Shown: positions 54,819-64,000 of the stretch, piece by piece
Layout of the letters: the number at the start of each line of letters is the position of its first letter
How positions within the stretch are numbered: the stretch's first letter is position 1
Source: BOG-908 sp963848205
GTDB lineage: Bacteria; Pseudomonadota; Alphaproteobacteria; Acetobacterales; Acetobacteraceae
DNA: 64,000 nt
Assembly (NCBI GenBank): GCA_963848205.1
Contig: CAWKCV010000005.1
Coordinates: forward strand, 310,001 to 374,000
Direction: 5' to 3'
Made by a program: the position numbers and the translations under genes
The notes under the pieces: generated by a model
What the model was told of the DNA's origin: nothing
Databases searched by the model: none
What the model saw: the letters and a program-made list of their open reading frames with translations, nothing else

Positions 54819-55711
54819 ATTTTTTCCTTGGCGGAGCCTGCATGTTCCAAACGCGCGGGAACGAAAGCTTCTTGGTCCTTTTCTTCTAGAAAGGACTGCT
54901 TCCTAACCGCCTGCGCCAATCCACGTACTTGATCGAGCACAAGCCGCACCGTGTTTGTGCCAGCGTGCCCATGCTCGTCCAAAGAAGCAGCCAGCGTGTC
55001 GATCAATGCCGAGGCGACCACCGCGCCATCGGCCACGCGCACGACGGCTTCGGCTTGTGCGGGTGTGCGCACGCCGAAGCCTACGGCGATCGGCAGGTCG
55101 GTGATGGCGCGAATTTTCGGGATGGCGGCTTCGAGCTCGTCGATGGAGGCGGTGCGGGTGCCGGTGACGCCGGTGATGCTGACGTAATAGACGAAGCCGG
55201 AACAGCCGCGCAGCACGTGCGGCAGGCGTGCGGCGTCGGTGGTGGGGGCCACCAGGCGAATGATGTCGAGCCCATGTTCGGCGGCGTGGCCGGCGAGGAG
55301 GGAGGCTTCCTCGGTGGGCAGGTCGACGACGATGAGGCCGTCCACGCCGGAGGCGGCGGCGTCCATGCAAAAGCGGCGCGGGTCGTAGGCGAGGATGGGG
55401 TTGAGATAGCCCATCAGCACGATCGGGGTGGTGTCGTCCTCGGTTCGGAAGTCGCGGACCATGGCAAGCGTGTGGCAGACGGAGGCGCCGGCGGCGAGCG
55501 CGCGTCGGCCCGCGGCCTGTATGGTGGGGCCGTCCGCCATTGGGTCGGTGAACGGCATGCCGATCTCGATCAGGTCGGCGCCGGCGCCGGGCATGCCTTG
55601 CAGGATGGCCATGCTGGTGGCGGGGTCGGGGTCGTAGGCTTCGAGGAAGGGGATGAGGGCGCCGCGGCCCTCGCGTTTCAGGGCGGCGAAGCGGGTTTCG
55701 ATGCGGCTCAT
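54815..55711 (-). CDS. trpA: Tryptophan synthase alpha subunit with repeat-encoded tail
   Basis: A 298-residue protein, about 25-30 residues longer than usual. Catalytic Glu and Asp lie in LIEIGMPFTDPMADGPTIQ and IVVDLPTEEASLL; the glycine-rich phosphate region is VGFGVRTPAQAEAV. It cleaves indole-3-glycerol phosphate. The conserved part ends near LAQAVR; the following RKQSFLEEKDQEAF is a boundary repeat read in another frame, and the frame then runs into the accD start. Confidence 0.95.
   Translation of the reverse strand: MSRIETRFAALKREGRGALIPFLEAYDPDPATSMAILQGMPGAGADLIEIGMPFTDPMADGPTIQAAGRRALAAGASVCHTLAMVRDFRTEDDTTPIVLMGYLNPILAYDPRRFCMDAAASGVDGLIVVDLPTEEASLLAGHAAEHGLDIIRLVAPTTDAARLPHVLRGCSGFVYYVSITGVTGTRTASIDELEAAIPKIRAITDLPIAVGFGVRTPAQAEAVVRVADGAVVASALIDTLAASLDEHGHAGTNTVRLVLDQVRGLAQAVRKQSFLEEKDQEAFVPARLEHAGSAKEKI
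54862..54905 (-). repeat. Boundary repeat inside the trpA coding region (T)
   Basis: CGAAAGCTTCTTGGTCC, stem TTTTCTTCTAGAAAGGAC, then TGCTTCC. It is a translated copy; its stem is shortened and the tracts are mixed, which keeps the trpA frame open. Confidence 0.85.
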
Positions 55712-55846
55712 GTTGCGTCATGGCCGGGCTTGACCCGGCTATCCACGCGGTGGGGCCCGGCGCATGTGTGGCGGCAGGCGAGTGCGACGAGCCGCGCTTG
55801 GCGGATACGCGTGCATGGTCGGGTCAAACCCGGATATGACGATGTC
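55712..55846. repeat. Palindromic intergenic repeat, CCGGGCTTGACCCGG type
   Basis: GTCATGGCCGGGCTTGACCC at 55716-55735 and an inverted relative GGTCGGGTCAAACCCGGATA at 55815-55834 flank about 80 bases. Similar CCGGG-TTGA-CCCGG repeats are common in alphaproteobacterial intergenic regions. It fills the trpB-trpA gap. Confidence 0.7.
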
Positions 55847-55862
55847 GGAGTGGCGGGTGAGG

Positions 55863-57095
<1,233 letters not shown>

Positions 57096-57151
57096 TGCGG
57101 CTCCAGGCGTGGGGTCGGATCGGGGTGCTTAGCGCAGGCGTTTGCCGCGCG

Positions 57152-57811
57152 TTAGTTACTAAGTGGTACGGCTTGCGTCGCCGGGGAGGTCGCGCGCGCG
57201 GCGGCGACGAAACGGGCGATGAGGTGCGCGTCCTTCACGCCACGCGCGCGCTCCACGCCGGAGGAGACGTCCACCGCCTGTGCGCCGCTGCGTGCGATCG
57301 CGTCGGCGACATTTTCGACGGTGAGGCCGCCGGCCAGCAGCCAGGGTGCGCCCGGGTCCCAGTCTGCCAGCATGGACCAGTCGATCGCCTGGCCGTTGCC
57401 GCCCGGATTGGCGGCACCGGAGGGTGGCGCCGCCTCGACGACCAAGGCGGAGGCGACGCCGGGCGATTCGGGCAGATCGTCGGCTGAGGCGAGGCCGATC
57501 GGCCGCCAGACGGGCACGTCGAATTTGGCGCGGATGAAGTTGATGCGCGGCACCGGTGCGTAGAGCTGGAGCGCGCGCAACGGCAAGGCTTCAAGCACAC
57601 GGGCAAGATCGTCGTCGGTCGGGTCCACGAACAGCCCTACGCGCAGCGGCCCGCCGGGCAGTCGGCGCGACAGGCTGGCGGCTTCGGCGGGGCTCACATA
57701 GCGCGGCGATGCGGGCGCGAACACAAACCCCACCCAATCCGCCCCGGCCTCCGCAGCCGCATCGAAAGCCGCTTCCGTATTGACCCCACAGATCTTGACC
57801 CGGGTCACCAA
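57152..57811 (-). CDS. trpF: Phosphoribosylanthranilate isomerase
   Basis: A 219-residue TIM barrel: the catalytic Cys in VKICGVNTEAAFDAAAEAGA, GFVFAPASPRYVSPAEA and late LLAGGLTVENVADAI, then VDVSSGVERARGVKD. It isomerises PRA to CdRP in tryptophan synthesis. It starts right beside repeat U. Confidence 0.96.
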   Translation of the reverse strand: MVTRVKICGVNTEAAFDAAAEAGADWVGFVFAPASPRYVSPAEAASLSRRLPGGPLRVGLFVDPTDDDLARVLEALPLRALQLYAPVPRINFIRAKFDVPVWRPIGLASADDLPESPGVASALVVEAAPPSGAANPGGNGQAIDWSMLADWDPGAPWLLAGGLTVENVADAIARSGAQAVDVSSGVERARGVKDAHLIARFVAAARATSPATQAVPLSN

Positions 57812-57816
57812 GCACC

Positions 57817-57866
57817 CGGAAGCAAAGGTCTTGTGCTTCTTTTTTTCAAAAAAGAACGCCTTCCCT
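57817..57866 (-). repeat. Boundary repeat, single reverse copy (U)
   Basis: GGAAGCAAAGGTCTTGTGC, then TTCTTTTTTTCAAAAAAGAA and CGCCTTCCC. The stem is TTCTTT-type. It lies between the LapA-domain gene stop and the trpF start. Confidence 0.78.
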
Positions 57867-58174
57867 CACTTGGGCCCCGCAATCGCGATACGGGAAATCG
57901 GCGGCGGCGCCTTGTGCGCCTGTAACTGTGCCTCCAGCTTGGACGCCCTGCGCTCTGCCCGGCGATGACGCGAGCGCGCGGCCAGCGTGCCCGACCAGAC
58001 GAACAGCGCACCGAGGAAGAAGAACACGCCCGCGGCGGTCAGGATTGCGAGCGAGACCGGCACCTCGATCTGATAATCGGTGGGCCAGAGGCCGAGCGGC
58101 GTCGTTTGCGGGTTCGACAGTGCGAACGCGATCAGCAGGATGAAAAAAGGCAGCAGGATGAGGACGCGGAACAT
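57866..58174 (-). CDS. LapA domain-containing (DUF1049) membrane protein
   Basis: A 102-residue inner-membrane protein with two helices (about 2-20 and 40-62) separated by SNPQTTPLGLWPTDYQIEVP, the LapA/YciS signature, and a basic cytoplasmic tail (ARSRHRRAERRASKLEAQL). In E. coli LapA works with LapB in LPS assembly control; here only the domain is seen. Its place next to ihfB is conserved in proteobacteria. Confidence 0.88.
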   Translation of the reverse strand: MFRVLILLPFFILLIAFALSNPQTTPLGLWPTDYQIEVPVSLAILTAAGVFFFLGALFVWSGTLAARSRHRRAERRASKLEAQLQAHKAPPPISRIAIAGPK

Positions 58175-58210
58175 GCAGCCAGATTAACCAATTCAGTGCC
58201 GAGCGGAAAG

Positions 58211-58534
58211 CTAGGGACGGACGGCGTGGCCCTTGGATGCCGGCTTGCCCGCGCCTGTGCGGTCCACACGCAGGCGTAGTTCCTTGCCGGCCTTGAAGAA
58301 CGGCACCGCTTTCTCGTCCACCGGCACCGCTTCCCCGGTGCGCGGGTTGCGGCCGGTACGGGCGTCGCGGCGCTTGATGGTGAAGGCGCCGAAGCCGCGC
58401 AATTCGACACGGTCGCCGCGGGTGAGGGCAGCCGAGATTTCGTCGAACACGGTGCCGACGATCAGTTCGACGTCTTGCGCCCGCAGATGCGGGTTGGCAG
58501 TGGCAATTTCGGCGATCAGCTCCGACCTGGTCAT
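58211..58534 (-). CDS. ihfB: Integration host factor subunit beta
   Basis: A 107-residue HU/IHF protein: MTRSELIAEIATANPHLRAQ, VELRGFGAFTIKRRDARTGR and the DNA-intercalating-loop region NPRTGEAVPVDEKAVPFFKA. With IhfA it bends DNA. ATG 58534 is the family start; an upstream ATG at 58624 was rejected. The A-tract boundary repeats in this window are the kind of AT-rich DNA that IHF or HU might bind, which is only a suggestion. Confidence 0.95.
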   Translation of the reverse strand: MTRSELIAEIATANPHLRAQDVELIVGTVFDEISAALTRGDRVELRGFGAFTIKRRDARTGRNPRTGEAVPVDEKAVPFFKAGKELRLRVDRTGAGKPASKGHAVRP

Positions 58535-58577
58535 CGGGCTCTGCCGGCCGAGGCTGGTGCTGGCATAGGCCGCCTCT

Positions 58578-59516
58578 TTAATTACGCAGCTGTGAAGGCT
58601 GCCAGACCGCATAGACACCGTCAACGCGCAGCGCCTGGCCGAGCCCCGCGCCGAGATCGGTCAAGCTGCTCGGAACGAGACCGCCGAGCATGGTGCGCGC
58701 ATAGCGGGCGTACCAGACGTCGTCCTTGACGAAATCGTCGACGCTCAAGGCTTCGGGCACATGGCGTTGGGTTTGCAACCAGCGCAGCGCCTGCTTGTCA
58801 CCGCCGATTTCGTCGACGAGCCCGAGGCCGAGTGCCTGGCGGCCGGTATAGGCACGACCGTCGGCGAGTTGTTTGACGCGTGCCTTGTCCATGTGGCGGC
58901 CGGTGGCGACCAAACCCACGAACTGGTCGTAGAGATCGGCCACCAGGCCTTGCAGATACTCGCGGCCGGGCTGGCTGAGCGGCTCGGTGAAGCTGGGCTG
59001 ACCTTTGAGCGGGCCGGAGACCAGCGGGTCCGAATGGATGCCGAGTTTCTGCAGCAGGCCGGAGACGTCGCCCAATTCGAGGATGACGCCGATGGAGCCG
59101 GTGAGCGTGCTTTCGCGCGCGACGATGTGCGGAGTGGCGACCGCGATCATGTAGCCGGCCGAGGCGGCGGTGCCGTCCATGACGGCCACGACGGGCTTTG
59201 CGGATGCGAGCTGTTGGACTTCGGCATGGATACCTTCGCCGCCCCCGACCGCGCCGCCTGGCGTGTCGAGATGCAGCAGGACCGCGCGCACGTTCGGGTC
59301 GATCCGCAGGCCCTCCAAGGCATCGATCTGTTCGCGGCCGTCGCCGATGACGCCGGTGATCGCATAGCGTGCGATGTGGGGGCTGCCGAGACGGCCATGA
59401 TGGGGGAATGCCACGATGGCGGCGAGCACGAGCGCGCAGACGGCGAGCACGCGCCAGAAGGTGAGCCGGCGCTTGAGGCGCTGGCGGTCGATGAGGGCGT
59501 CGGTGGCGAGTGGCAT
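58578..59516 (-). CDS. sppA: Signal peptide peptidase SppA (S49)
   Basis: A 312-residue membrane protease: one N-terminal helix (about 22-40), the nucleophile Ser in MDGTAASAGYMIAVATPH, TGSIGVILELGDV and the catalytic Lys probably in SGPLKGQPSFT. It degrades cleaved signal peptides. It precedes ihfB on the same strand. Confidence 0.92.
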   Translation of the reverse strand: MPLATDALIDRQRLKRRLTFWRVLAVCALVLAAIVAFPHHGRLGSPHIARYAITGVIGDGREQIDALEGLRIDPNVRAVLLHLDTPGGAVGGGEGIHAEVQQLASAKPVVAVMDGTAASAGYMIAVATPHIVARESTLTGSIGVILELGDVSGLLQKLGIHSDPLVSGPLKGQPSFTEPLSQPGREYLQGLVADLYDQFVGLVATGRHMDKARVKQLADGRAYTGRQALGLGLVDEIGGDKQALRWLQTQRHVPEALSVDDFVKDDVWYARYARTMLGGLVPSSLTDLGAGLGQALRVDGVYAVWQPSQLRN

Positions 59517-59674
59517 GCAGGTTTCATAGCAGAAATCCGCCCCTGTGCGCCATTCGCCCAGGCGGCGGCGCGACGGGCCGTCCTTCGCCGCCCCACGGCG
59601 TTGAAGGCATCGAGCGGCTCAGCCGGCCTCATGCGCGGCTGGCTGCCCGGCCCGGCGTGTTGCGGCGATCGGCT

Positions 59675-61897
59675 TCATGCCGCCGCCAGCGCAGTGGCGC
59701 GCGACATCCGTTTGGCGAGCATGGCCTCATCACAAGGGCGGCCGTGGTGGTAGCCCTGGAATTCATCCACGCCGATGGCAAGCAGATGGGCGTGTTGGGC
59801 TTCGGTCTCGACGCCCTCTGCCGTGACCTGCAAGGCCATCGCGTGGGCGAGGCTGATCATGGCCTGGACGATTGCTTCCGCTTCGGCGCTTTCGCCAAGG
59901 CCCGCCACGAACGAGCGATCGATCTTCAGGCGATCGACCTTGAAGCGCTGTAACTGGCGCATGGAGGAGTAGCCGGTGCCGAAATCGTCCAGCGCGATCT
60001 GCAGCCCGGAGGCACGCAGCCTTTGCAGGCTTTCCGTGGCCTGGCAGACCTCGTTGAGGAAAACGGTTTCGGTAACTTCCAGTTCGATCCGCCGCGGATC
60101 GACGCGCGCCCGCATTATTGCTGCAAGAACCTGGTCGACAAACTCCGCCTGGCGAAGCTGGATGGGCGAGACGTTGATGGCGACGTGAAGCTGCGGCCAG
60201 CGTGCCGCGAAGGCGAGCGCCTCCTGCAGGACCCAGGCGCCCAGCGGTATGATCAGCCCGGTATCCTCTGCGACCGGGATGAACCGGCTGGGCGGCAGGA
60301 AGCCGAGACGTGGGTGGTTCCAGCGGATGAGCGCCTCGACGCCGGCTATCGCACCGGTGCGGTCGAGTTTGACCTGGTAATTCAGGCACAGCCCGGTCGC
60401 CGACTCGAGGGCGACGCGCAGGTCGGCTTCGATCTCGGCGCGCTCCCGCACTGGCCCGTCCAGATCGTCGGTGAAGACAAGGAAGCCGTCGCGGCCGCCG
60501 GATTTGGCGGCATAGAGCGCGATATCCGCCTTTCGCAGCAGTTCGCCTGCGTCTCCCGGGCAGGACGGCGTTGTGAGCGCGACGCCGACGCTCGCGGACA
60601 CATGGGCGATACCCTGATCGAGGATGAATGGCGTGCGCGCGATGGCGACCATCGTGCGGCAAAGATCGGCGATGGGCGGCGCGGCGCGGTCGCGCGTGAC
60701 AAGCAGGGCGAACTCGTCGCCGCCGAAGCGGGCCACCAGGGCCTGCCCGGCGGCGGCGGCGGCAAGACGGGCGCTGAACGCGCGCAGCAGTTCGTCGCCG
60801 GCCTGATGGCCGAGTGTGTCGTTGACTTCCTTGAAGCGGTCAAGATCGATCAAGACAATGGCTTCGACCCGGGATGCCTGCAGGCCAGCGGCCAGGCGGC
60901 GACGGAAAAACAGGCGGTTGGGCAGTGCCGTCAGCGCATCGTGCGTCGCTTCGTGTTCCATCGAGGCTTTCAGGCGACGCAGGCGGCGGGTGATGCGGTT
61001 CTGTTCGCCAAGCGCATTGTTGGCCGGAATGGTGGCCAGGAACAGCGAGGCGAGATAGGGCTGGATCATGTCCTCGCGCATGCTGTTTCCGTGCGCCGAC
61101 AGCACAACCAGCGGGCCCAGCCCGTGTGCGGTCATCGCAGAGGCGATGATGCAGATGAGCAGGACGGAGGCGAGCACCCAGGCGGGCCCGGAGCGAAACG
61201 CTTCCAGGATCAGCAACGGATACAGCAGCAGGAAAAGCGGCGTGTGCGCCCAGCCGAATGCGACGATGGACAGCACGACGATGCCGGCGAGAAGAACCCA
61301 GCGTTCGAGACGCCCCGCATCACTGACGAAGCCGTATTGACGGCCTTTTACGGCAAACAGGACGGCGGGCGTGCCGAGAAGCAGGCCGAGACCATCGCAC
61401 AGCGTCCATTGCGACCAACTGCTCGCCAGGTTCATGCCGGGGTCGAGCGGCGGAGTATCCAGCAGACTGCCGACCAGCGCCTCGATCGCGCTGGAGGCAA
61501 AACAGATGACGGTGAAGGTGGCCAGGCGCCGGATGCGCGTGAGATCGGTGGCTGCGCCGCAGAGCGAGCGCGTGAGGAATCCGGCGAGATAGCTGACTGC
61601 GACGTTCAGAGCCGAGCAGATCAGGCTGTCCGACACGGGAAAGTCCGTCATGCTGTTGAGCAGGAGATTGGCCGCGAAGCACGCCAGATTTGTCGCCAAA
61701 GCCAGCCGTGGCGGCAGGATCAGGACGGCGACGACCAATGCCGCGTTGGCCGGCCAGAAGGAATTATTGCCAAAACGGTCAGTGCCGAGGACATTGATGA
61801 TGGACGCGAGGCCAGCGAAAATGCCCAACAAGACCAGGGCGGTTCGCCAGCCGCGCACAGGCTCGGCATCTCGGTTCAGGCGCCACCGCTGAGGCAT
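59675..61897 (-). CDS. MASE1-GGDEF-EAL cyclic-di-GMP enzyme
   Basis: A 740-residue bifunctional protein: an N-terminal MASE1-like membrane sensor (about 20-300, about eight helices), a diguanylate cyclase domain with an intact RFGGDEFALLV near residue 395, and a phosphodiesterase domain with GVEALIRWNHPRLGF (EAL), EVTETVFLNE and DDFGTGYSSMRQL. All core catalytic residues appear present, so both activities are possible. It separates sppA from rpsA. Confidence 0.93.
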   Translation of the reverse strand: MPQRWRLNRDAEPVRGWRTALVLLGIFAGLASIINVLGTDRFGNNSFWPANAALVVAVLILPPRLALATNLACFAANLLLNSMTDFPVSDSLICSALNVAVSYLAGFLTRSLCGAATDLTRIRRLATFTVICFASSAIEALVGSLLDTPPLDPGMNLASSWSQWTLCDGLGLLLGTPAVLFAVKGRQYGFVSDAGRLERWVLLAGIVVLSIVAFGWAHTPLFLLLYPLLILEAFRSGPAWVLASVLLICIIASAMTAHGLGPLVVLSAHGNSMREDMIQPYLASLFLATIPANNALGEQNRITRRLRRLKASMEHEATHDALTALPNRLFFRRRLAAGLQASRVEAIVLIDLDRFKEVNDTLGHQAGDELLRAFSARLAAAAAGQALVARFGGDEFALLVTRDRAAPPIADLCRTMVAIARTPFILDQGIAHVSASVGVALTTPSCPGDAGELLRKADIALYAAKSGGRDGFLVFTDDLDGPVRERAEIEADLRVALESATGLCLNYQVKLDRTGAIAGVEALIRWNHPRLGFLPPSRFIPVAEDTGLIIPLGAWVLQEALAFAARWPQLHVAINVSPIQLRQAEFVDQVLAAIMRARVDPRRIELEVTETVFLNEVCQATESLQRLRASGLQIALDDFGTGYSSMRQLQRFKVDRLKIDRSFVAGLGESAEAEAIVQAMISLAHAMALQVTAEGVETEAQHAHLLAIGVDEFQGYHHGRPCDEAMLAKRMSRATALAAA

Positions 61898-61987
61898 AAC
61901 TCTCTCACAACATAGACGTATGAGCCTAGTCGTGAGGTGCTAAATCGAGGTTAATCAGTATCTGCGGAACTTTGAGGCGTGAGCCCC

Positions 61988-62020
61988 AGCCAAGCATGGG
62001 GTAGCACCCCATGCCTGGCT
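61988..62020 (-). terminator. Strong hairpin downstream of rpsA
   Basis: Arms AGCCAAGCATGGGGT and ACCCCATGCCTGGCT pair at 14 of 15 positions around a 3-base loop. It lies 14 bases past the rpsA stop. There is no T-run, so it may act as a rho-associated terminator or 3' mRNA stabiliser. Confidence 0.65.
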
Positions 62021-62033
62021 AACCCTCTCGCGG

Positions 62034-63773
62034 TTACTCGGACTGCTGGTTACGCCGACGAATGGCGGCGCCCAGGATGTCGCCCAGCGAGGCCCCGCTG
62101 TCGGTAGTGCCGAACTCGGCCATCGCCTGCTTGTCCTCTTCCATCTCGCGGCCCTTGATGGTGAGCGAGAGCTTGCGGGCGGCGCGGTCGATGGCGGTGA
62201 TCTTGGCATCGACCTTCTCGCCGACGGCGAAGCGATCCGGCCGCTGGTCGGACTTTTCGCGGCTGAGTTCGGCGCGGCGGATGAAGCCGGTGAGCACGTC
62301 GTCGACCTTGACTTCGATGCCGTTGGCCTGGACCCCGGTGACGATGCAGGTGACGACTTCGCCCTTGCGGACCTTAGACATGCTCTCGGCGAACGGGTCT
62401 TCCTGGAGCTGCTTGATACCGAGCGAGATGCGCTCCTTCTCGGCATCGATGTCGAGCACGCGGGCGGTGACGTTGGTGCCCTTTTCGAACTTCTCGACAG
62501 CTGTCTCGCCGGCCTCGTCCCAGCTCAGGTCGGAGAGGTGCACCATGCCGTCGATGTCCGGCGCCAAGCCCACGAACAGGCCGAATTCCGTAATGTTGCG
62601 GATTTCGCCCTCGACGGTGCTGCCGACGGGGTGTTCCTCGGCGAACTGCTCCCACGGGTTGCGCTGCACCTGCTTGAGTCCGAGCGAGATGCGGCGCTTG
62701 GAGGCATCCACGTCGAGCACCAGCACGTCGACTTCCTGGCTGGTGGCCACGATCTTGCCGGGATGGACGTTCTTCTTGGTCCAGCTCATTTCGCTGACAT
62801 GGACCAGGCCTTCGACGCCGGCTTCGAGCTCCACGAAGGCGCCGTAGTCGGTGATGTTGGTGACGCGGCCGCTGAACTTGCCATTCGGCGGATATTTCTC
62901 GGTGACACCTTCCCACGGATCGATCTCGAGCTGCTTCATGCCAAGGCTGATGCGCTGCGTGTCGGCATTGAAGCGGATGACCTGGACGCGGACGGCCTGG
63001 CCGATGGTGAGTGCTTCGGCCGGATGGTTGATACGGCGCCAGGCGATGTCGGTCACATGGAGCAGGCCGTCCACGCCGCCAAGGTCGACGAAGGCGCCGT
63101 AGTCGGTGATGTTCTTGACCACGCCGTCGAGGATCATGCCTTCCTTGAGGCCCTGGATCAGTTCGCTGCGCTGTTCGGCGCGAGTCTCTTCCAGTACGGC
63201 ACGGCGGGAGACGACGATGTTGCCGCGGGCCCGGTCCATCTTGAGGATCTGGAACGGCTGCGGCACGCCCATCAGCGGGGCCACGTCGCGCACGGGGCGG
63301 ATATCGACCTGGCTGCCGGGCAGGAAGGCCACCGCGCCGCCGAGATCGACGGTGAAGCCACCCTTCACACGGCCATATATGGTACCGTTGACGCGGGTGT
63401 TGGCTTCGAACTGGCGCTCAAGCAGGGTCCAGGCTTCCTCGCGGCGGGCTTTTTCGCGGCTCAGGATGATCGCGCCGTCGCGATCTTCGTACCGCTCGAC
63501 GAACAGCTCGATGATGTCGCCGGGCTTGATTTCGGGCTTCTGGCCGGGCTGGGAAAATTCCTTCAGCGCCACGCGGCCTTCGGATTTCAGGCCGACATCG
63601 ACGATGGCGAACTCGTCGGTAAGGCGGACGACGCGGCCGGTGACGACGGAGCCGTCGAAGCCGGTATCGCGGCCGAGGGTCTCATCAAGCAGGGAGGCGA
63701 AATCTTCCTCCGGGCGCGAGGGGAAGGCGTGGTCGGTGCGTTCGAGAACGCGGGCAGCAGCGCTGGAAGCCAT
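62034..63773 (-). CDS. rpsA: 30S ribosomal protein S1
   Basis: A 579-residue protein with six S1 repeats, for example GMILDGVVKNITDYGAFVDL, NGKFSGRVTNITDYGAFVEL and GSTVEGEIRNITEFGLFVGL. It binds mRNA leaders at the ribosome. It has an alphaproteobacterial C-terminus ending DILGAAIRRRNQQSE. The leader region 63774-63957 carries no further gene that I can support; cmk, the usual upstream neighbour, must lie outside the window if conserved. Confidence 0.97.
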   Translation of the reverse strand: MASSAAARVLERTDHAFPSRPEEDFASLLDETLGRDTGFDGSVVTGRVVRLTDEFAIVDVGLKSEGRVALKEFSQPGQKPEIKPGDIIELFVERYEDRDGAIILSREKARREEAWTLLERQFEANTRVNGTIYGRVKGGFTVDLGGAVAFLPGSQVDIRPVRDVAPLMGVPQPFQILKMDRARGNIVVSRRAVLEETRAEQRSELIQGLKEGMILDGVVKNITDYGAFVDLGGVDGLLHVTDIAWRRINHPAEALTIGQAVRVQVIRFNADTQRISLGMKQLEIDPWEGVTEKYPPNGKFSGRVTNITDYGAFVELEAGVEGLVHVSEMSWTKKNVHPGKIVATSQEVDVLVLDVDASKRRISLGLKQVQRNPWEQFAEEHPVGSTVEGEIRNITEFGLFVGLAPDIDGMVHLSDLSWDEAGETAVEKFEKGTNVTARVLDIDAEKERISLGIKQLQEDPFAESMSKVRKGEVVTCIVTGVQANGIEVKVDDVLTGFIRRAELSREKSDQRPDRFAVGEKVDAKITAIDRAARKLSLTIKGREMEEDKQAMAEFGTTDSGASLGDILGAAIRRRNQQSE

Positions 63774-63957
63774 GTGGGCGGATGATTCCTGTTATGAGCG
63801 TCCCGGTTCTGCCGGGTGCGATCAGTTGCTTGCGCCTACCCCGGTCGGGGATACACGGCTTGCCTGCGTTTTTGCGGGCCGGGTGAACGAAAACAGGCCC
63901 TGAGCCTGGGGGCTGGACCTGCGTGCGCGTGACATAGCGGATTGTGGAGGGGAGTCA

Positions 63958-64000
63958 ATGAAGGAAGCAGTCCTTTTTTGAAAAAAAAGGACCAAAAAAC
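63958..64000 (+). repeat. Boundary repeat, forward copy at window edge (V)
   Basis: AAGGAAGCAGTCC, T6/A8 stem with GGACC, then AAAAAAC at the edge. The ATG at 63958 with GGAGGGGAG upstream makes a tiny frame, MKEAVLF. Confidence 0.88.

Noticed and set aside
60023..61915. A 630-codon plus frame opposite the GGDEF-EAL gene
   Set aside because: It is Gln/Arg-rich, without domains, and exactly overlaps a gene with intact GGDEF and EAL motifs.

Overview
The window is a 64 kb piece of a GC-rich alphaproteobacterial chromosome. The gene content and order fit the Acetobacteraceae best: DUF2076 and DUF2142 proteins, an MbfA-type ferritin, an NdvA-type glucan exporter, a secreted S53 acid protease, and conserved tpiA-secG-pyrG and rpsA-ihfB-trpFBA-accD-folC blocks. 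This is inference from protein recognition, because no rRNA is present. I see no transposase, phage module or CRISPR array.

Layout. 1-3.1 kb (-): a MoxR / DUF58 / BatA-like operon that runs off the left edge. 3.3-6.6 kb (+): DUF1285, a NUDIX CoA pyrophosphatase, RsmE and a glutamate-cysteine ligase. 6.7-10.5 kb: an unknown gene, tRNA-Ala(GGC), a decayed peptidase tail, a DUF2130 protein and a glycosyltransferase. 10.6-15.2 kb: RodA, a quinone-reductase-like enzyme, a small secreted protein, an orphan OmpR-type regulator and exonuclease III. 15.4-19.1 kb (+): two translationally coupled unknown proteins and a DUF2142 membrane protein. 19.2-25.6 kb: two CoA-transferase pairs (Sco-like and Pca-like) flanking Maf, DUF2076, a CoA-binding protein and a GH17-like membrane protein. 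25.7-29.5 kb: an AraC regulator fused tail to tail with a large membrane protein, a small protein and a 2'-5' RNA ligase. 29.6-37.9 kb (+): S53 protease, FAD protein, aroE-coaE-dnaQ, tpiA, secG and pyrG. 38-40.7 kb (-): mbfA and purH. 40.8-45.3 kb: a complete selenocysteine module (selC, selB, selA, and divergent selD). 45.3-51 kb (+): a Uma2 remnant, pdxY, an NdvA-like exporter, a phospholipase C-like enzyme and an old yellow enzyme. 51-64 kb (-): an MRJP-like protein, folC, accD, trpA, trpB, trpF, a LapA-domain protein, ihfB, sppA, a MASE1-GGDEF-EAL protein and rpsA.

The most striking feature is a repeat family with about 23 copies at gene boundaries. Each unit has an AAGGAAGCAG edge, an AT-rich hairpin (GTCC-T6 paired with A6-GGAC), a second A6 tract, and often a GC-rich tail reading CTCCGCTGTCGCGAGC. 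Units occur singly or as inverted pairs. The hairpin arms covary (GTCC/GGAC, GTTC/GAAC, CTTC/GAAG). The edge often supplies the stop codon of the preceding gene, so that six unrelated proteins end in the same AVLF tail. One copy is translated as a C-terminal extension of TrpA. I do not know a name for this family. It could be a terminator, a REPIN-like mobile element, or both.
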